The notes under the pieces are model-generated. The model searched no databases and was not told the DNA's origin. It was given only the letters and a program-made list of their open reading frames with translations. Made by a program: the position numbers and the translations under genes. 45,948 nucleotides of DNA from an uncultured Bacteroidaceae bacterium. GTDB lineage: Bacteria; Bacteroidota; Bacteroidia; Bacteroidales; Bacteroidaceae. Each line of letters opens with the position of its first letter. The stretch's first letter is position 1. Below, in pieces: positions 9,248-17,564 of this stretch. The stretch covers positions 1 to 45,948 of the forward strand of contig CAJODY010000013.1 in the NCBI GenBank assembly GCA_905233285.1, in the 5' to 3' direction.

Positions 9248-12200
9248 ATGAAACGACTACATTTTTTTATCCTTTCCTCTTTGCTTTCGCTGGGAGCATT
9301 AGCCCAGACGTCAGCTCAGTCGGTAAACGACTCGTTGCTGGCGCAGAACATAGCAAAAGAGTTTGAGTTGGATAACTTCGTGGTTACGGGTTACCAGAAG
9401 ATAGACCGTCGGAAGATGACCGGTGTATCGACAACCGTCAAAATTGACGATGAAACCGTAGGTACCATCCTCAATGTAGATCAGGCACTGGCTGGTCAGG
9501 TACCTGGACTTTCAAGTGTCAGCAGTACGGGTGCTCCTGGTGCTCCGCTCAAGATTCGCATCCGTGGTATCTCTAGTATCAACGGAAACCAAGACCCGCT
9601 GTGGGTACTCGACGGTATTCCACTCGACGGAACAGAAGTTCCTACCATGGATGACTTGAAGGACATTGACAACCTTTATCAGACAAGTATAGCCGGCATC
9701 AACCCTGCCGACATCGAGAGCATTACCGTCCTGAAGGATGCTGCTGCTACAGCCATCTATGGTGCGCGTGCTGCAAACGGTGTCATCGTGATTACTACGA
9801 AGAAAGGTAAGGCAGGTGCTCCGAAGATTAACTTCCACACAAAACTGACTCTTAGTCCTAATATGGGTCTTGGCCGTCTGAACCTGCTAAACAGCGATGA
9901 AAAGGTAAATCTCGAACTTGCTCTGCTGCGTTCAGACTATACATACCATGAGAACAAAGGTGAGGTAGCCCGTATCATTGCCGGTTTGGGTGAGACTGCT
10001 GCCTATAAGGCTGGTGGTTGGGGCGCTCTGTCGGCAGATGCTCAAAATCAGATTAACGCTCTTCGCAACATCAATACCGATTGGAACGACATCCTTATGC
10101 GCAATGCCTTCACTCAGGACTATGGAGTGAGCATAAGCGGTGGTGGCAACAAGGCCACTTACTATGTATCCGTTGGCTATAGTGACCAGCAGGGAAATGT
10201 ACAGGGTGTTAGTGCCAACCGTTTCAATACCACCATGAAGACGACCATCCGTATCAACGAGATGCTGAAAGTGGGAGCTTCAATTTTCGTAAACCAGCGT
10301 AAGCAGAAGTCGTTCATGACAGATACGGATGGTTTTACCAATCCTGTGTATTACAGCCGATGGGCAAACTCATATTTCCAACCTTATAACGAAGACGGCA
10401 GCTACAGATATGACCAGGATGTTCATTATGACCAAGTAGAAAGTGGTCCGGACTTTAACATTCTTGAAGAGCGTAGCAATACTGACCGCACGCGTAAGGA
10501 TCGTCAGATAATGGCAATCTTCGATGCAGAACTCCAGTTTACCGATTGGCTCAAATTCACCACTCAGCTCGGACTCCAGACCGATGCCTACACCATCGAT
10601 AAGTACGCAGGCGAACACTCTTATGCTATGCGTAAAGATTGGGAAAACTCAACAATAACAGTTGGTACTGATAAGAAATCATTCTTGCCTACGACTGGTG
10701 GCAAGCATGAAGTGACTGAAGCTCACAGTTCTCAGTGGACATGGAAGGGAATGCTTGAGGCACAGCGCCGTTTTGGCGATGACCATGAGATGCAGTTGAT
10801 GCTTGGTTCAGAAATACGTCATGTCGATGCCAACACCGTTTATACTGCAGCATACGGCTACGACCCCCGTACCCTTACCTCACAGAGTGTGACGTATCCA
10901 TCAGAGGACTGGGTAAAGTCTTTTCCACTGCATCGCGAAACACAAACAGAGAATGCCTATGTGAGTTGGTTTGCTACGGGTAGCTATACCTTCAAGGAGA
11001 GATATACCCTTGGTGGTAGTATCCGTTTCGACGGCTCTGATGTTTTTGGTGTAGCCAAGAAATACCGTTATTTGCCACTCTATAGCGTGAGTGGTCTGTG
11101 GCGCATAGGCGACGAACCATGGATGAAACGTGTGAAGTGGATAGGTGATATGAACCTGCGTGCTTCCTATGGTATTCAGGGAAATATCGACAAGAACACA
11201 TCTCCTTACCTGATTGGAACATACAAGAACACATCAAATCTGATACAGGTTGAACAAAAGATTGATGCAGCGACTGCTCCTAATCCTTCACTGCGTTGGG
11301 AAAAGACTCGCAACGTGAATGTCGGTATGGACTTCTCATTCTTTAAGGGTGCCATTACTCTCGGAGTTGACTACTACTATCGTAAGAGCAGCGACCTGAT
11401 AGGTCTGAAGATGCTTCCGCTCGAAACAGGTTTCAGCAGCACAACCATCAACTGGGCAACAATGCAGAATAAGGGTTGGGAGTTTGCTATTTCTACACGT
11501 AATTTCTGGCGTAAGAACTTCCATTGGACTACCCAGCTCAACATCGGTATTAACAACAATAAGGTGCTTCGTGAAACGGTCAGGGAAAACCAAACCACAC
11601 CTTCACGTGAAGGTTATCCAGTCGGTGCTATTTTTGCTCTCGAAACAGCAGGGCTGAATGAATATGGCGACCCATTGTTCCGCAACGCAGAGGGCGAAGC
11701 AGTTACACTGAAAGAACTGCTAAAACTTAACGAAGACGGTCTTGTTACTATTAGTCCGGAAGAGCAGCGTAAACTTTACAAGTATATGGGTACTACCGAC
11801 CCAAAGGTGTCAGGTGGTTTTATCAATACATTCGAATATAAGAATTGGACTCTGGGTATCAACTTCACATTTAACTTCGGCATGAAGGTACGTGTAACTC
11901 CTTCATACGGAAACGTTCGTTATGATAGAGGAAAGAATTCAAACAGAGATATTCTGAACCGTTGGACTACAGAGAACACTTCTTCTACTCTGCCGGCACT
12001 TATGTATTTCGCAAATAAACCTGCTGCTACAGCATCAGATGCGGAGAAGAACCGCTATTCTGAATTTGCATATTATACTTCTTATGGTCAGGCATACAAC
12101 GAATTGGATATGTGGGTGCGTAACTGCAACTACGTACGTCTGCAGAGCCTACGTCTTGGATATAAGTTCGATATGCCTTGGATGAAGCGCATAGGTATTC

Positions 12201-12346
12201 TCAATGCTACAGTAAGCATCGAAGCGCGTAACCTTTTCGTCATTGCAAGCAACTACGACAACTACCTCGACCCTGAAACCATGGGTAATCCGTACGCACA
12301 ACCGATACCACGCGAATTTATTTTTGGATTGAATATCGGATTCTAG
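9248..12346 (+). CDS. SusC/RagA family TonB-linked outer membrane protein
   Basis: 1032 residues with a signal peptide ending near LGALAQTSAQS. A TonB-box-like segment (DNFVVTGYQKIDRRKMTG) is followed by a plug domain with the SusC signature (GAPLKIRIRGISSINGNQ, then VLKDAAATAIYGARAANGVI). The rest is beta-barrel with alternating aromatic strands and a final strand ending FIFGLNIGF. The CarboxypepD_reg-like N-terminal extension common in larger SusC proteins is missing, so this is a short form. It forms a pair with the SusD protein starting 25 bp later. The neighbouring protease favours peptides over glycans as cargo, as in RagAB of Porphyromonas, but that is inference. Confidence 0.95.
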   Translation: MKRLHFFILSSLLSLGALAQTSAQSVNDSLLAQNIAKEFELDNFVVTGYQKIDRRKMTGVSTTVKIDDETVGTILNVDQALAGQVPGLSSVSSTGAPGAPLKIRIRGISSINGNQDPLWVLDGIPLDGTEVPTMDDLKDIDNLYQTSIAGINPADIESITVLKDAAATAIYGARAANGVIVITTKKGKAGAPKINFHTKLTLSPNMGLGRLNLLNSDEKVNLELALLRSDYTYHENKGEVARIIAGLGETAAYKAGGWGALSADAQNQINALRNINTDWNDILMRNAFTQDYGVSISGGGNKATYYVSVGYSDQQGNVQGVSANRFNTTMKTTIRINEMLKVGASIFVNQRKQKSFMTDTDGFTNPVYYSRWANSYFQPYNEDGSYRYDQDVHYDQVESGPDFNILEERSNTDRTRKDRQIMAIFDAELQFTDWLKFTTQLGLQTDAYTIDKYAGEHSYAMRKDWENSTITVGTDKKSFLPTTGGKHEVTEAHSSQWTWKGMLEAQRRFGDDHEMQLMLGSEIRHVDANTVYTAAYGYDPRTLTSQSVTYPSEDWVKSFPLHRETQTENAYVSWFATGSYTFKERYTLGGSIRFDGSDVFGVAKKYRYLPLYSVSGLWRIGDEPWMKRVKWIGDMNLRASYGIQGNIDKNTSPYLIGTYKNTSNLIQVEQKIDAATAPNPSLRWEKTRNVNVGMDFSFFKGAITLGVDYYYRKSSDLIGLKMLPLETGFSSTTINWATMQNKGWEFAISTRNFWRKNFHWTTQLNIGINNNKVLRETVRENQTTPSREGYPVGAIFALETAGLNEYGDPLFRNAEGEAVTLKELLKLNEDGLVTISPEEQRKLYKYMGTTDPKVSGGFINTFEYKNWTLGINFTFNFGMKVRVTPSYGNVRYDRGKNSNRDILNRWTTENTSSTLPALMYFANKPAATASDAEKNRYSEFAYYTSYGQAYNELDMWVRNCNYVRLQSLRLGYKFDMPWMKRIGILNATVSIEARNLFVIASNYDNYLDPETMGNPYAQPIPREFIFGLNIGF

Positions 12347-12370
12347 TCACTCTTAAAAAACTACACAGCA

Positions 12371-13702
12371 ATGAAAAATATATTTCTGTTATCATTAGTC
12401 TTGTTGCTCGCTTCGTGCGATAAGTTCCTCGACATACAGCCGACAGGAAAGGTAATAGCCAGGACTGGCGAGGAGTACAGAGCGCTGCTTACGGGTGCCT
12501 ATGATGAATTCCCTAACGACCGTTCGCTCTCAACTCTGCGTACTGATGAGATGTTTCTTGACAAGACAGATCTTACTCCAAATGATTATAATACTTACTT
12601 CGATATCTGGGTGTGGAATGATGCAACTCCAAGCGAGACCACTGCCAGTTTCAATTGGATGCATTTCTACCATCCAATCTATATTGCCAGCTATATCATA
12701 GAGAAGGAAGGTGAGATAGAAGAGGCAAGTCCGGCAGATGTCAGTCAGTTGGTGGGTGAGGCTTATATGCTTCGTGCCTACTCTTATTTTATACTTGTAA
12801 ACCTGTATGGTAAGCCATACACCAAGTGTAACCCTACTACCGACTTAGGTGTTCCGTTGATGGTTTCTGCTGATGTGGAGGCTGTGCTTGAGCGCAGTAC
12901 TGTCGAACAGGTTTATCAGCAGATTCTTTCCGACATAGATATGGCTAAGCAGTATCTCAATGTGGATAAGTGGGAAGATGACTTTAAGTATCGTTTCAAC
13001 AAGATTTCGGCTGATGCCTTGTTAGCTCGTGTATGCCTTTATATGGGCAGATGGCAGGAGTCTCTTGATGCATCCAAGGCTGTAATAGCTGCATATCCAG
13101 AACTTGAAGATATCACTACTACTGGCTATACGATGCCTGACAACTATAAAAGTAAAGAGGCTATTGTATGCTTGGAAAGAGTTATGCCAGTGGCATATAA
13201 AAGTATAGGTTATCCTGATAAGAACTTCATAACTTCCATTGTTACTGGCGACTTGCGCAAGAACCGCTATTTCAAGGCTAAGACTAGTCAGGTGTACGAC
13301 CTGTTGAAGGGTGGAACAAACGATACGCGCAGCACGTTCCGTAGTGCTGAGTTTTACCTCACGGCTGCTGAGGCTGCTGCCCGTTTGGGCGATCTCAACG
13401 AAGCAATCGACCATATGACTCCTATTGTCAACAACCGTTATCTGGCTGCTCGTCGCACTCCGACAATCAACGCGATGAAGGCAATGACACAAGACCAGCT
13501 CATCGATGCCATCCTTGAGAGCCGTCGCATTGAACTCTGTTTCGAAGGTCATCGTTGGTTCGACCTTCGTCGTACTACTCAGCAGTCCATCACGAAGAAG
13601 TATGGTGACGATGAAACCTACATACTCGAGGAGGGTGACAGCCGCTATACAATACTCATACCAAAAGAGGCGATAAGCGCTAACCCGCTGCTTGCTCAGT
13701 AA
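12371..13702 (+). CDS. SusD/RagB family surface lipoprotein
   Basis: 443 residues. The lipobox LLLASC places the lipidated cysteine at residue 16, followed by DKFLDIQPTG, the typical SusD start. Helical TPR-like segments follow (GEAYMLRAYSYFILVNLYG), and the family C-terminal signature ESRRIELCFEGHRWFDLRR is present. It is somewhat shorter than most SusD proteins (500-600 residues), consistent with small binding loops. It should act as the lid of the SusC pore and bind the imported ligand at the cell surface. Confidence 0.95.
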   Translation: MKNIFLLSLVLLLASCDKFLDIQPTGKVIARTGEEYRALLTGAYDEFPNDRSLSTLRTDEMFLDKTDLTPNDYNTYFDIWVWNDATPSETTASFNWMHFYHPIYIASYIIEKEGEIEEASPADVSQLVGEAYMLRAYSYFILVNLYGKPYTKCNPTTDLGVPLMVSADVEAVLERSTVEQVYQQILSDIDMAKQYLNVDKWEDDFKYRFNKISADALLARVCLYMGRWQESLDASKAVIAAYPELEDITTTGYTMPDNYKSKEAIVCLERVMPVAYKSIGYPDKNFITSIVTGDLRKNRYFKAKTSQVYDLLKGGTNDTRSTFRSAEFYLTAAEAAARLGDLNEAIDHMTPIVNNRYLAARRTPTINAMKAMTQDQLIDAILESRRIELCFEGHRWFDLRRTTQQSITKKYGDDETYILEEGDSRYTILIPKEAISANPLLAQ

Positions 13703-13731
13703 AATAGAAATAATTCAAATCAACAATAGTC

Positions 13732-15312
13732 ATGAAACTTAGATTTTTAATCTTCAATCTTGCACTCTCCGTTTGCGCGCTGACTCAGGCGTGGAATTAC
13801 GACTTCTATACATTGCTTGACATAACAGAGTATCAAGACAAGTATGCTCCCAAGCCGACTCCATCGGCTATAGGCGCTGACGGCACAATCTATCAGACAG
13901 GTCTCTACGACGATGTTATAATTATTGGCGATTATATTCTAGAGAATATAGCAACCAGCGCTTATATCGCCGCTATTGACCCAACTACCCAGATGGCAAC
14001 TTGGGCAATAGGCATCCGTGGTGCTGCACATATCACCCATATTGTAGCTGACGGCTCGTATATCTACGTAACGGGTACGTTTGCCGACGACGTGATATTC
14101 GGTTCGATGGACTATGAGGAGGAATCTTACTCTGGTACCCCGCTGTCTCACGATCATGTCAATGCATTCGTAGCAAAATATACGACAGAAGGTAATCTGG
14201 TAGAAGTGCTGCCGATTTTGCCTGTACTTGACGATCCTGACACATACGAGGATAAGGATCTCTCTGTGATTCCTACGGCATTGGCTCTACGTGGAGGCAA
14301 TCTCTATTTGTCGTTCACTTACAAGGGTGGTTACAAAGTGGGAACACACACTATAAAAGGAAAATCACAGACTGCTCAAGGCAAGACTACCTGTTTGGCT
14401 CTGGGTGCGCTGGCTATACCTACCGACAACTTCAGTGGAGCTGTCAAGGTACTCGATGTTCAGGGAAGCAATATGACTTATAATGCTGGTCACGGACCTT
14501 GGAGTATATGTCTCACTACTAGTGCAAACAGCGTTGAAATCGCTACGTTCATCTCTGGTCAATGCACTTTCGACTTTGCAGGATGGACAGGAACGGATAA
14601 GAAGACTTACAAGTATAACTACTCGGCAACTGACGATGAAATCGGAATGGTGTTCGTTCGTTGGACTGACGAAGGACATACTCAGTATCAGTCAGGCGCA
14701 GGAGAGGCTGAGTGGGCTCTTTCTTTTGGTCGCGATAAGGTGAGAAACATGATTGTATCGGGCAATGAGCTCTACATCTCAGGTAACCTCGCTACTGAGT
14801 TCCCATTGAAGACGGATTTGAAGTCGCTGCTCTTTACCGACCAGTTTGCTGCTTGTCTCGACCTGGAGACTTATGCTGTGAAGTGGGCAACTACTACTGG
14901 TGCAAAGAACGAGGATTTTCCGAACGTGGATGACAGATACCGCGAAACCATCGGCGCTACGCTGTCGAGCGGAAACTACTTAATCATTGGTACTACTGAC
15001 TTCTATTGCGGAATGGGTGGCACGAAGACCGACTTCGACGCCAAGGCTGCTGTAGGAAGTGAGTATGATGTATGTCTCGGTGTCTCTGCCAGCGGTTCGA
15101 CTCTGACTGCGACTACAAGATCGACAAACGGCTCGCAGCTTTCTGTCGGTAGTCCGTTGCCAAGCCGTGTAGAGAGTCTGGATGCTGACGTTGAGGCTGT
15201 GCCACAGGCTATCTACTCTGTTGACGGTACTCAGAGAGCCGTACAGCAGAAGGGCGCTATCAACATCATCAAGTATAGCGACGGCTCTGTAAAGAAGCAG
15301 TTGGGCAAGTAA
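13732..15312 (+). CDS. Secreted protein of unknown function with T9SS-like C-terminal tail
   Basis: 526 residues beginning with a signal peptide cleaved near ALTQA-WNYDF. The body has beta-strand-rich repeats with phrases such as GADGTIYQTGLYDD, ADGSYIYVTGTFADD and VSGNELYISGNLATE, suggesting a beta-propeller-like fold. The end (IYSVDGTQRAVQQKGAINIIKYSDGSV) resembles type IX secretion sorting tails of Prevotella. It lies 29 bp after susD and closes the locus, so it is probably an accessory surface-binding protein of this uptake system. No enzymatic motif is visible. Confidence 0.75.
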   Translation: MKLRFLIFNLALSVCALTQAWNYDFYTLLDITEYQDKYAPKPTPSAIGADGTIYQTGLYDDVIIIGDYILENIATSAYIAAIDPTTQMATWAIGIRGAAHITHIVADGSYIYVTGTFADDVIFGSMDYEEESYSGTPLSHDHVNAFVAKYTTEGNLVEVLPILPVLDDPDTYEDKDLSVIPTALALRGGNLYLSFTYKGGYKVGTHTIKGKSQTAQGKTTCLALGALAIPTDNFSGAVKVLDVQGSNMTYNAGHGPWSICLTTSANSVEIATFISGQCTFDFAGWTGTDKKTYKYNYSATDDEIGMVFVRWTDEGHTQYQSGAGEAEWALSFGRDKVRNMIVSGNELYISGNLATEFPLKTDLKSLLFTDQFAACLDLETYAVKWATTTGAKNEDFPNVDDRYRETIGATLSSGNYLIIGTTDFYCGMGGTKTDFDAKAAVGSEYDVCLGVSASGSTLTATTRSTNGSQLSVGSPLPSRVESLDADVEAVPQAIYSVDGTQRAVQQKGAINIIKYSDGSVKKQLGK

Positions 15313-15339
15313 GAAGGTCTTACTTCACGATAGAAAAAC

Positions 15340-15376
15340 GATAGATTCGCTACCGAATTTGGGTGGCGAACCTATC
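15340..15376 (-). terminator. Long hairpin terminator between converging genes
   Basis: The stem pairs 15340-15354 with 15362-15376 (one A/C mismatch, one T-G pair, 7-base loop). On the minus strand it is followed by GTTTTTC, so it is a good terminator for ddh. On the plus strand the tail (TCGTTTATG) is weaker, but the hairpin may also stop transcripts of the SusCD locus. Confidence 0.75.
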
Positions 15377-15388
15377 TCGTTTATGGCA

Positions 15389-16266
15389 TTATACCAAGTG
15401 GCGGATGAGTTCCTCACGGTCGCCGCAAAGCATGTCGATGACAGGTATTTCTATCATTGTGTATGCTCCCGGCTGCTGCTTCAGGCTGGCACGTGCCACG
15501 TTGACGAGTACCTGAGCTGTGAGGGCTGGGTTGTTTATCTTCATGGAGTCTTGCCGCTGACACCCTTGCGAACGAGGTTCACTCCGTGACCAACGTCGTT
15601 GAGGTCGTCAACACAAGGAACCTGCTGTACGTGAGTCTCGTCGTTTACGAAGTAAGGGTCGGACTTGATGGCTGCCTCAACCTGCTTGAAGTCGGCTCCG
15701 TCCTCAAGTTCTACATATACCATGCGGCGATGGATGCCTGTGCCGACTGGGATAGTCATTGAGAGAGCATCGCGAACACCCTTGATGGAACGAACTGCTA
15801 CGGAGTGACCCATTGAGCGACCAGGACCGAAGTTGGTGTATGTCACGCCTTTGGGAGCAAGTCCTTCGATAAGCGAACGTACGATGGAATCGCTTCCCGG
15901 GTCCCATCCTGCCGAGATGACGCTTACGGCATTGTTTGCCTTTGCCACCTTATCGAGCGAACGGCGAAGGTCAACTATCTGAGTGTGGATGTCGAACGAA
16001 TCGACTGTGTTGATGCCGAGTGCGAGGCACTTCTTGGCATACTCTTCCACCTTACGGGTAGGGGTAGCGAGAATGGCTACCTGAACGCCTTTGAGTTCTG
16101 TGATTTCCTTTACTACGGGGATGTCAGCCAGTTCGGCTGGTTTGTTCTCTGCACCATTGCGGCGCACAACTCCTACGCACTCCATATCGGTTGATGCCTG
16201 AACGGCTTCGAGGGCGTATTTTCCGATGTTGCCATATCCTACGATGGCTACTTTGATTTTCTCCAT
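15389..16266 (-). pseudogene. ddh: meso-diaminopimelate dehydrogenase, frameshifted near the 3' end
   Basis: The main frame (16266 to 15541, 241 residues) carries a Rossmann start (KVAIVGYGNIGKYAL) and the Ddh signatures VDSFDIH, SAGWDPGSDS and NFGPGRSMGHS. It should make meso-DAP from tetrahydrodipicolinate with NADPH for lysine and peptidoglycan. It stops abruptly after RKGVSGKTP. The missing C-terminus is present directly downstream in another frame (15544 to 15389, 52 codons: [14 protein letters not shown] to ELIRHLV). From memory of the family, about 8 residues (SGKT[15 protein letters not shown]) are missing at the junction, so a deletion of about 22 nt would explain the shift. The two frames overlap as ATGA, so two coupled polypeptides are conceivable; an assembly error is also possible. 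Confidence 0.85.
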
Positions 16267-16303
16267 CTTGATTGTTATTTAGTTGTTCTGTTTTTTCCGG
16301 CTG

Positions 16304-16336
16304 CAAAGGTAAACATTATCGAAGGAAAAATGGAAA
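16304..16336 (-). promoter_or_regulatory. Promoter of ddh
   Basis: On the minus strand TACCTTTG (16304-16311) is a full TAnnTTTG element. A one-mismatch -33 (TTTC, 16333-16336) lies 21 nt upstream. Confidence 0.6.
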
Positions 16337-16340
16337 GGAT

Positions 16341-16375
16341 TTTGCAGGAAAAATAAAATAAAAGTTGTACATTTG
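16341..16375 (+). promoter_or_regulatory. Promoter of the signalling gene cluster
   Basis: TTTG at 16341-16344 and TACATTTG at 16368-16375 are separated by 23 nt, slightly longer than usual. The -7 element overlaps a possible TTG start at 16373, which favours the ATG at 16397. Confidence 0.6.
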
Positions 16376-16396
16376 CCACATATTATAGAATACGAT

Positions 16397-17560
16397 ATGG
16401 CAGTAAAGATTTTGAGTGTTGACGACGAAGTGGATTTGGAGCTTCTGTTGACACAGTTTTTTCGCAGGAAAATACGTAAGGGAGAGTATGAATTCCTCTT
16501 TGCCCACAATGGTTTGGAGGCTTTGCAGATGTTGCTGAAGCATCCAGATATCGATATCATTCTTTCCGATATAAATATGCCTGAGATGGACGGACTGACT
16601 CTGTTGGCCAAAATCAACGAGATGCGGAATCCGGCCCAGAAGTGCATTATGGTAAGTGCCTACGGCGATATGGACAATATCCGCAGGGCAATGAACAACG
16701 GAGCGTTCGATTTCGCTACCAAGCCGATTGACCTTGAGGACCTGGAGCGCTCGATTGAGAATGCCATCCAGCAGATTGAGTTCGTTAAGGCTGCCCAGAA
16801 AGACAAGAAAGAGCTGAGGGATATTCAGACGGATTTGAGTGTGGCAAGAGAGATTCAGTTGGCTATCCTGCCTCGCAACTTCGACCTGAAGATGCCGAAT
16901 TCGGAGACTATCGACATCCATGCATCGATGAATGCGGCCAAGGATGTGGGTGGCGACTTCTACGACTTCTTCCGCATAGACGACGAGAGATTTGGCTTTA
17001 CGATTGCCGACGTATCGGGAAAGGGAGTGCCGGCTGCCATCTTTATGGCTGTGAGCCGTACACTTATCAAGGCAACGGGTCTGCGCGGTCTGTCGGCACA
17101 CGAGAGTCTGGAGATAGTTAATAATGTGTTGTGCGGCGAGAGTGTCGATTCGATGTTCGTAACGGTATTGTACGGAATTTTCAACATCAAGACAGGAGAG
17201 ATAAACTATTGCAACGCCGGACACAACGCACCATATATCCTCCACCAGAACGGAATGGTGGAAATGGTAGAGTCGTTCGTCAACATCGTGCTGGGAGCAT
17301 TTGAGGATATGAAGTTCAAGAGCAACTCGATGACCCTTGCCGAAGGTGATACTCTGGTGCTGTACACAGACGGAGTGACGGAGGCTGAGAACGTGGACCA
17401 TGAGTTGTTTGGCGACCCACGTCTGGAGAGTGTGCTCGGAGAACTGAAGGGTGCCGACAGCGGAACGATTGTAGATACCATCAATAAGAAAGTGAAGGAG
17501 TTTGCCGGCGACGCACCTCAAAGCGACGACGTGACTGTACTGGTGATAAGAAGAAAGTAA
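16397..17560 (+). CDS. Response regulator with SpoIIE/PP2C-type serine phosphatase output (RsbU-like)
   Basis: 387 residues from the ATG at 16397. Residues 1-120 form a receiver domain: acidic pair D9/D10, phosphoacceptor D58 in LSDINMPEMDG, switch serine in MVSAYGD, and lysine in FATKPID. A helical linker (about 125-165) leads into a PPM/SpoIIE phosphatase domain with the metal-binding motifs DVGGDFYDFF, IADVSGKGVPAAIFM and SDDVTVLVI. Such proteins dephosphorylate a serine on an anti-sigma-factor antagonist; no STAS or anti-sigma gene is in the window. It is the first gene of a compact cluster containing two kinase-like proteins, so the phosphoryl donor is probably local. Confidence 0.93.
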   Translation: MAVKILSVDDEVDLELLLTQFFRRKIRKGEYEFLFAHNGLEALQMLLKHPDIDIILSDINMPEMDGLTLLAKINEMRNPAQKCIMVSAYGDMDNIRRAMNNGAFDFATKPIDLEDLERSIENAIQQIEFVKAAQKDKKELRDIQTDLSVAREIQLAILPRNFDLKMPNSETIDIHASMNAAKDVGGDFYDFFRIDDERFGFTIADVSGKGVPAAIFMAVSRTLIKATGLRGLSAHESLEIVNNVLCGESVDSMFVTVLYGIFNIKTGEINYCNAGHNAPYILHQNGMVEMVESFVNIVLGAFEDMKFKSNSMTLAEGDTLVLYTDGVTEAENVDHELFGDPRLESVLGELKGADSGTIVDTINKKVKEFAGDAPQSDDVTVLVIRRK

Positions 17561-17564
17561 TACC

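Noticed and set aside
16397-17560. Classical transcriptional response regulator
   Set aside because: No helix-turn-helix; the C-terminal domain carries SpoIIE/PP2C metal motifs.
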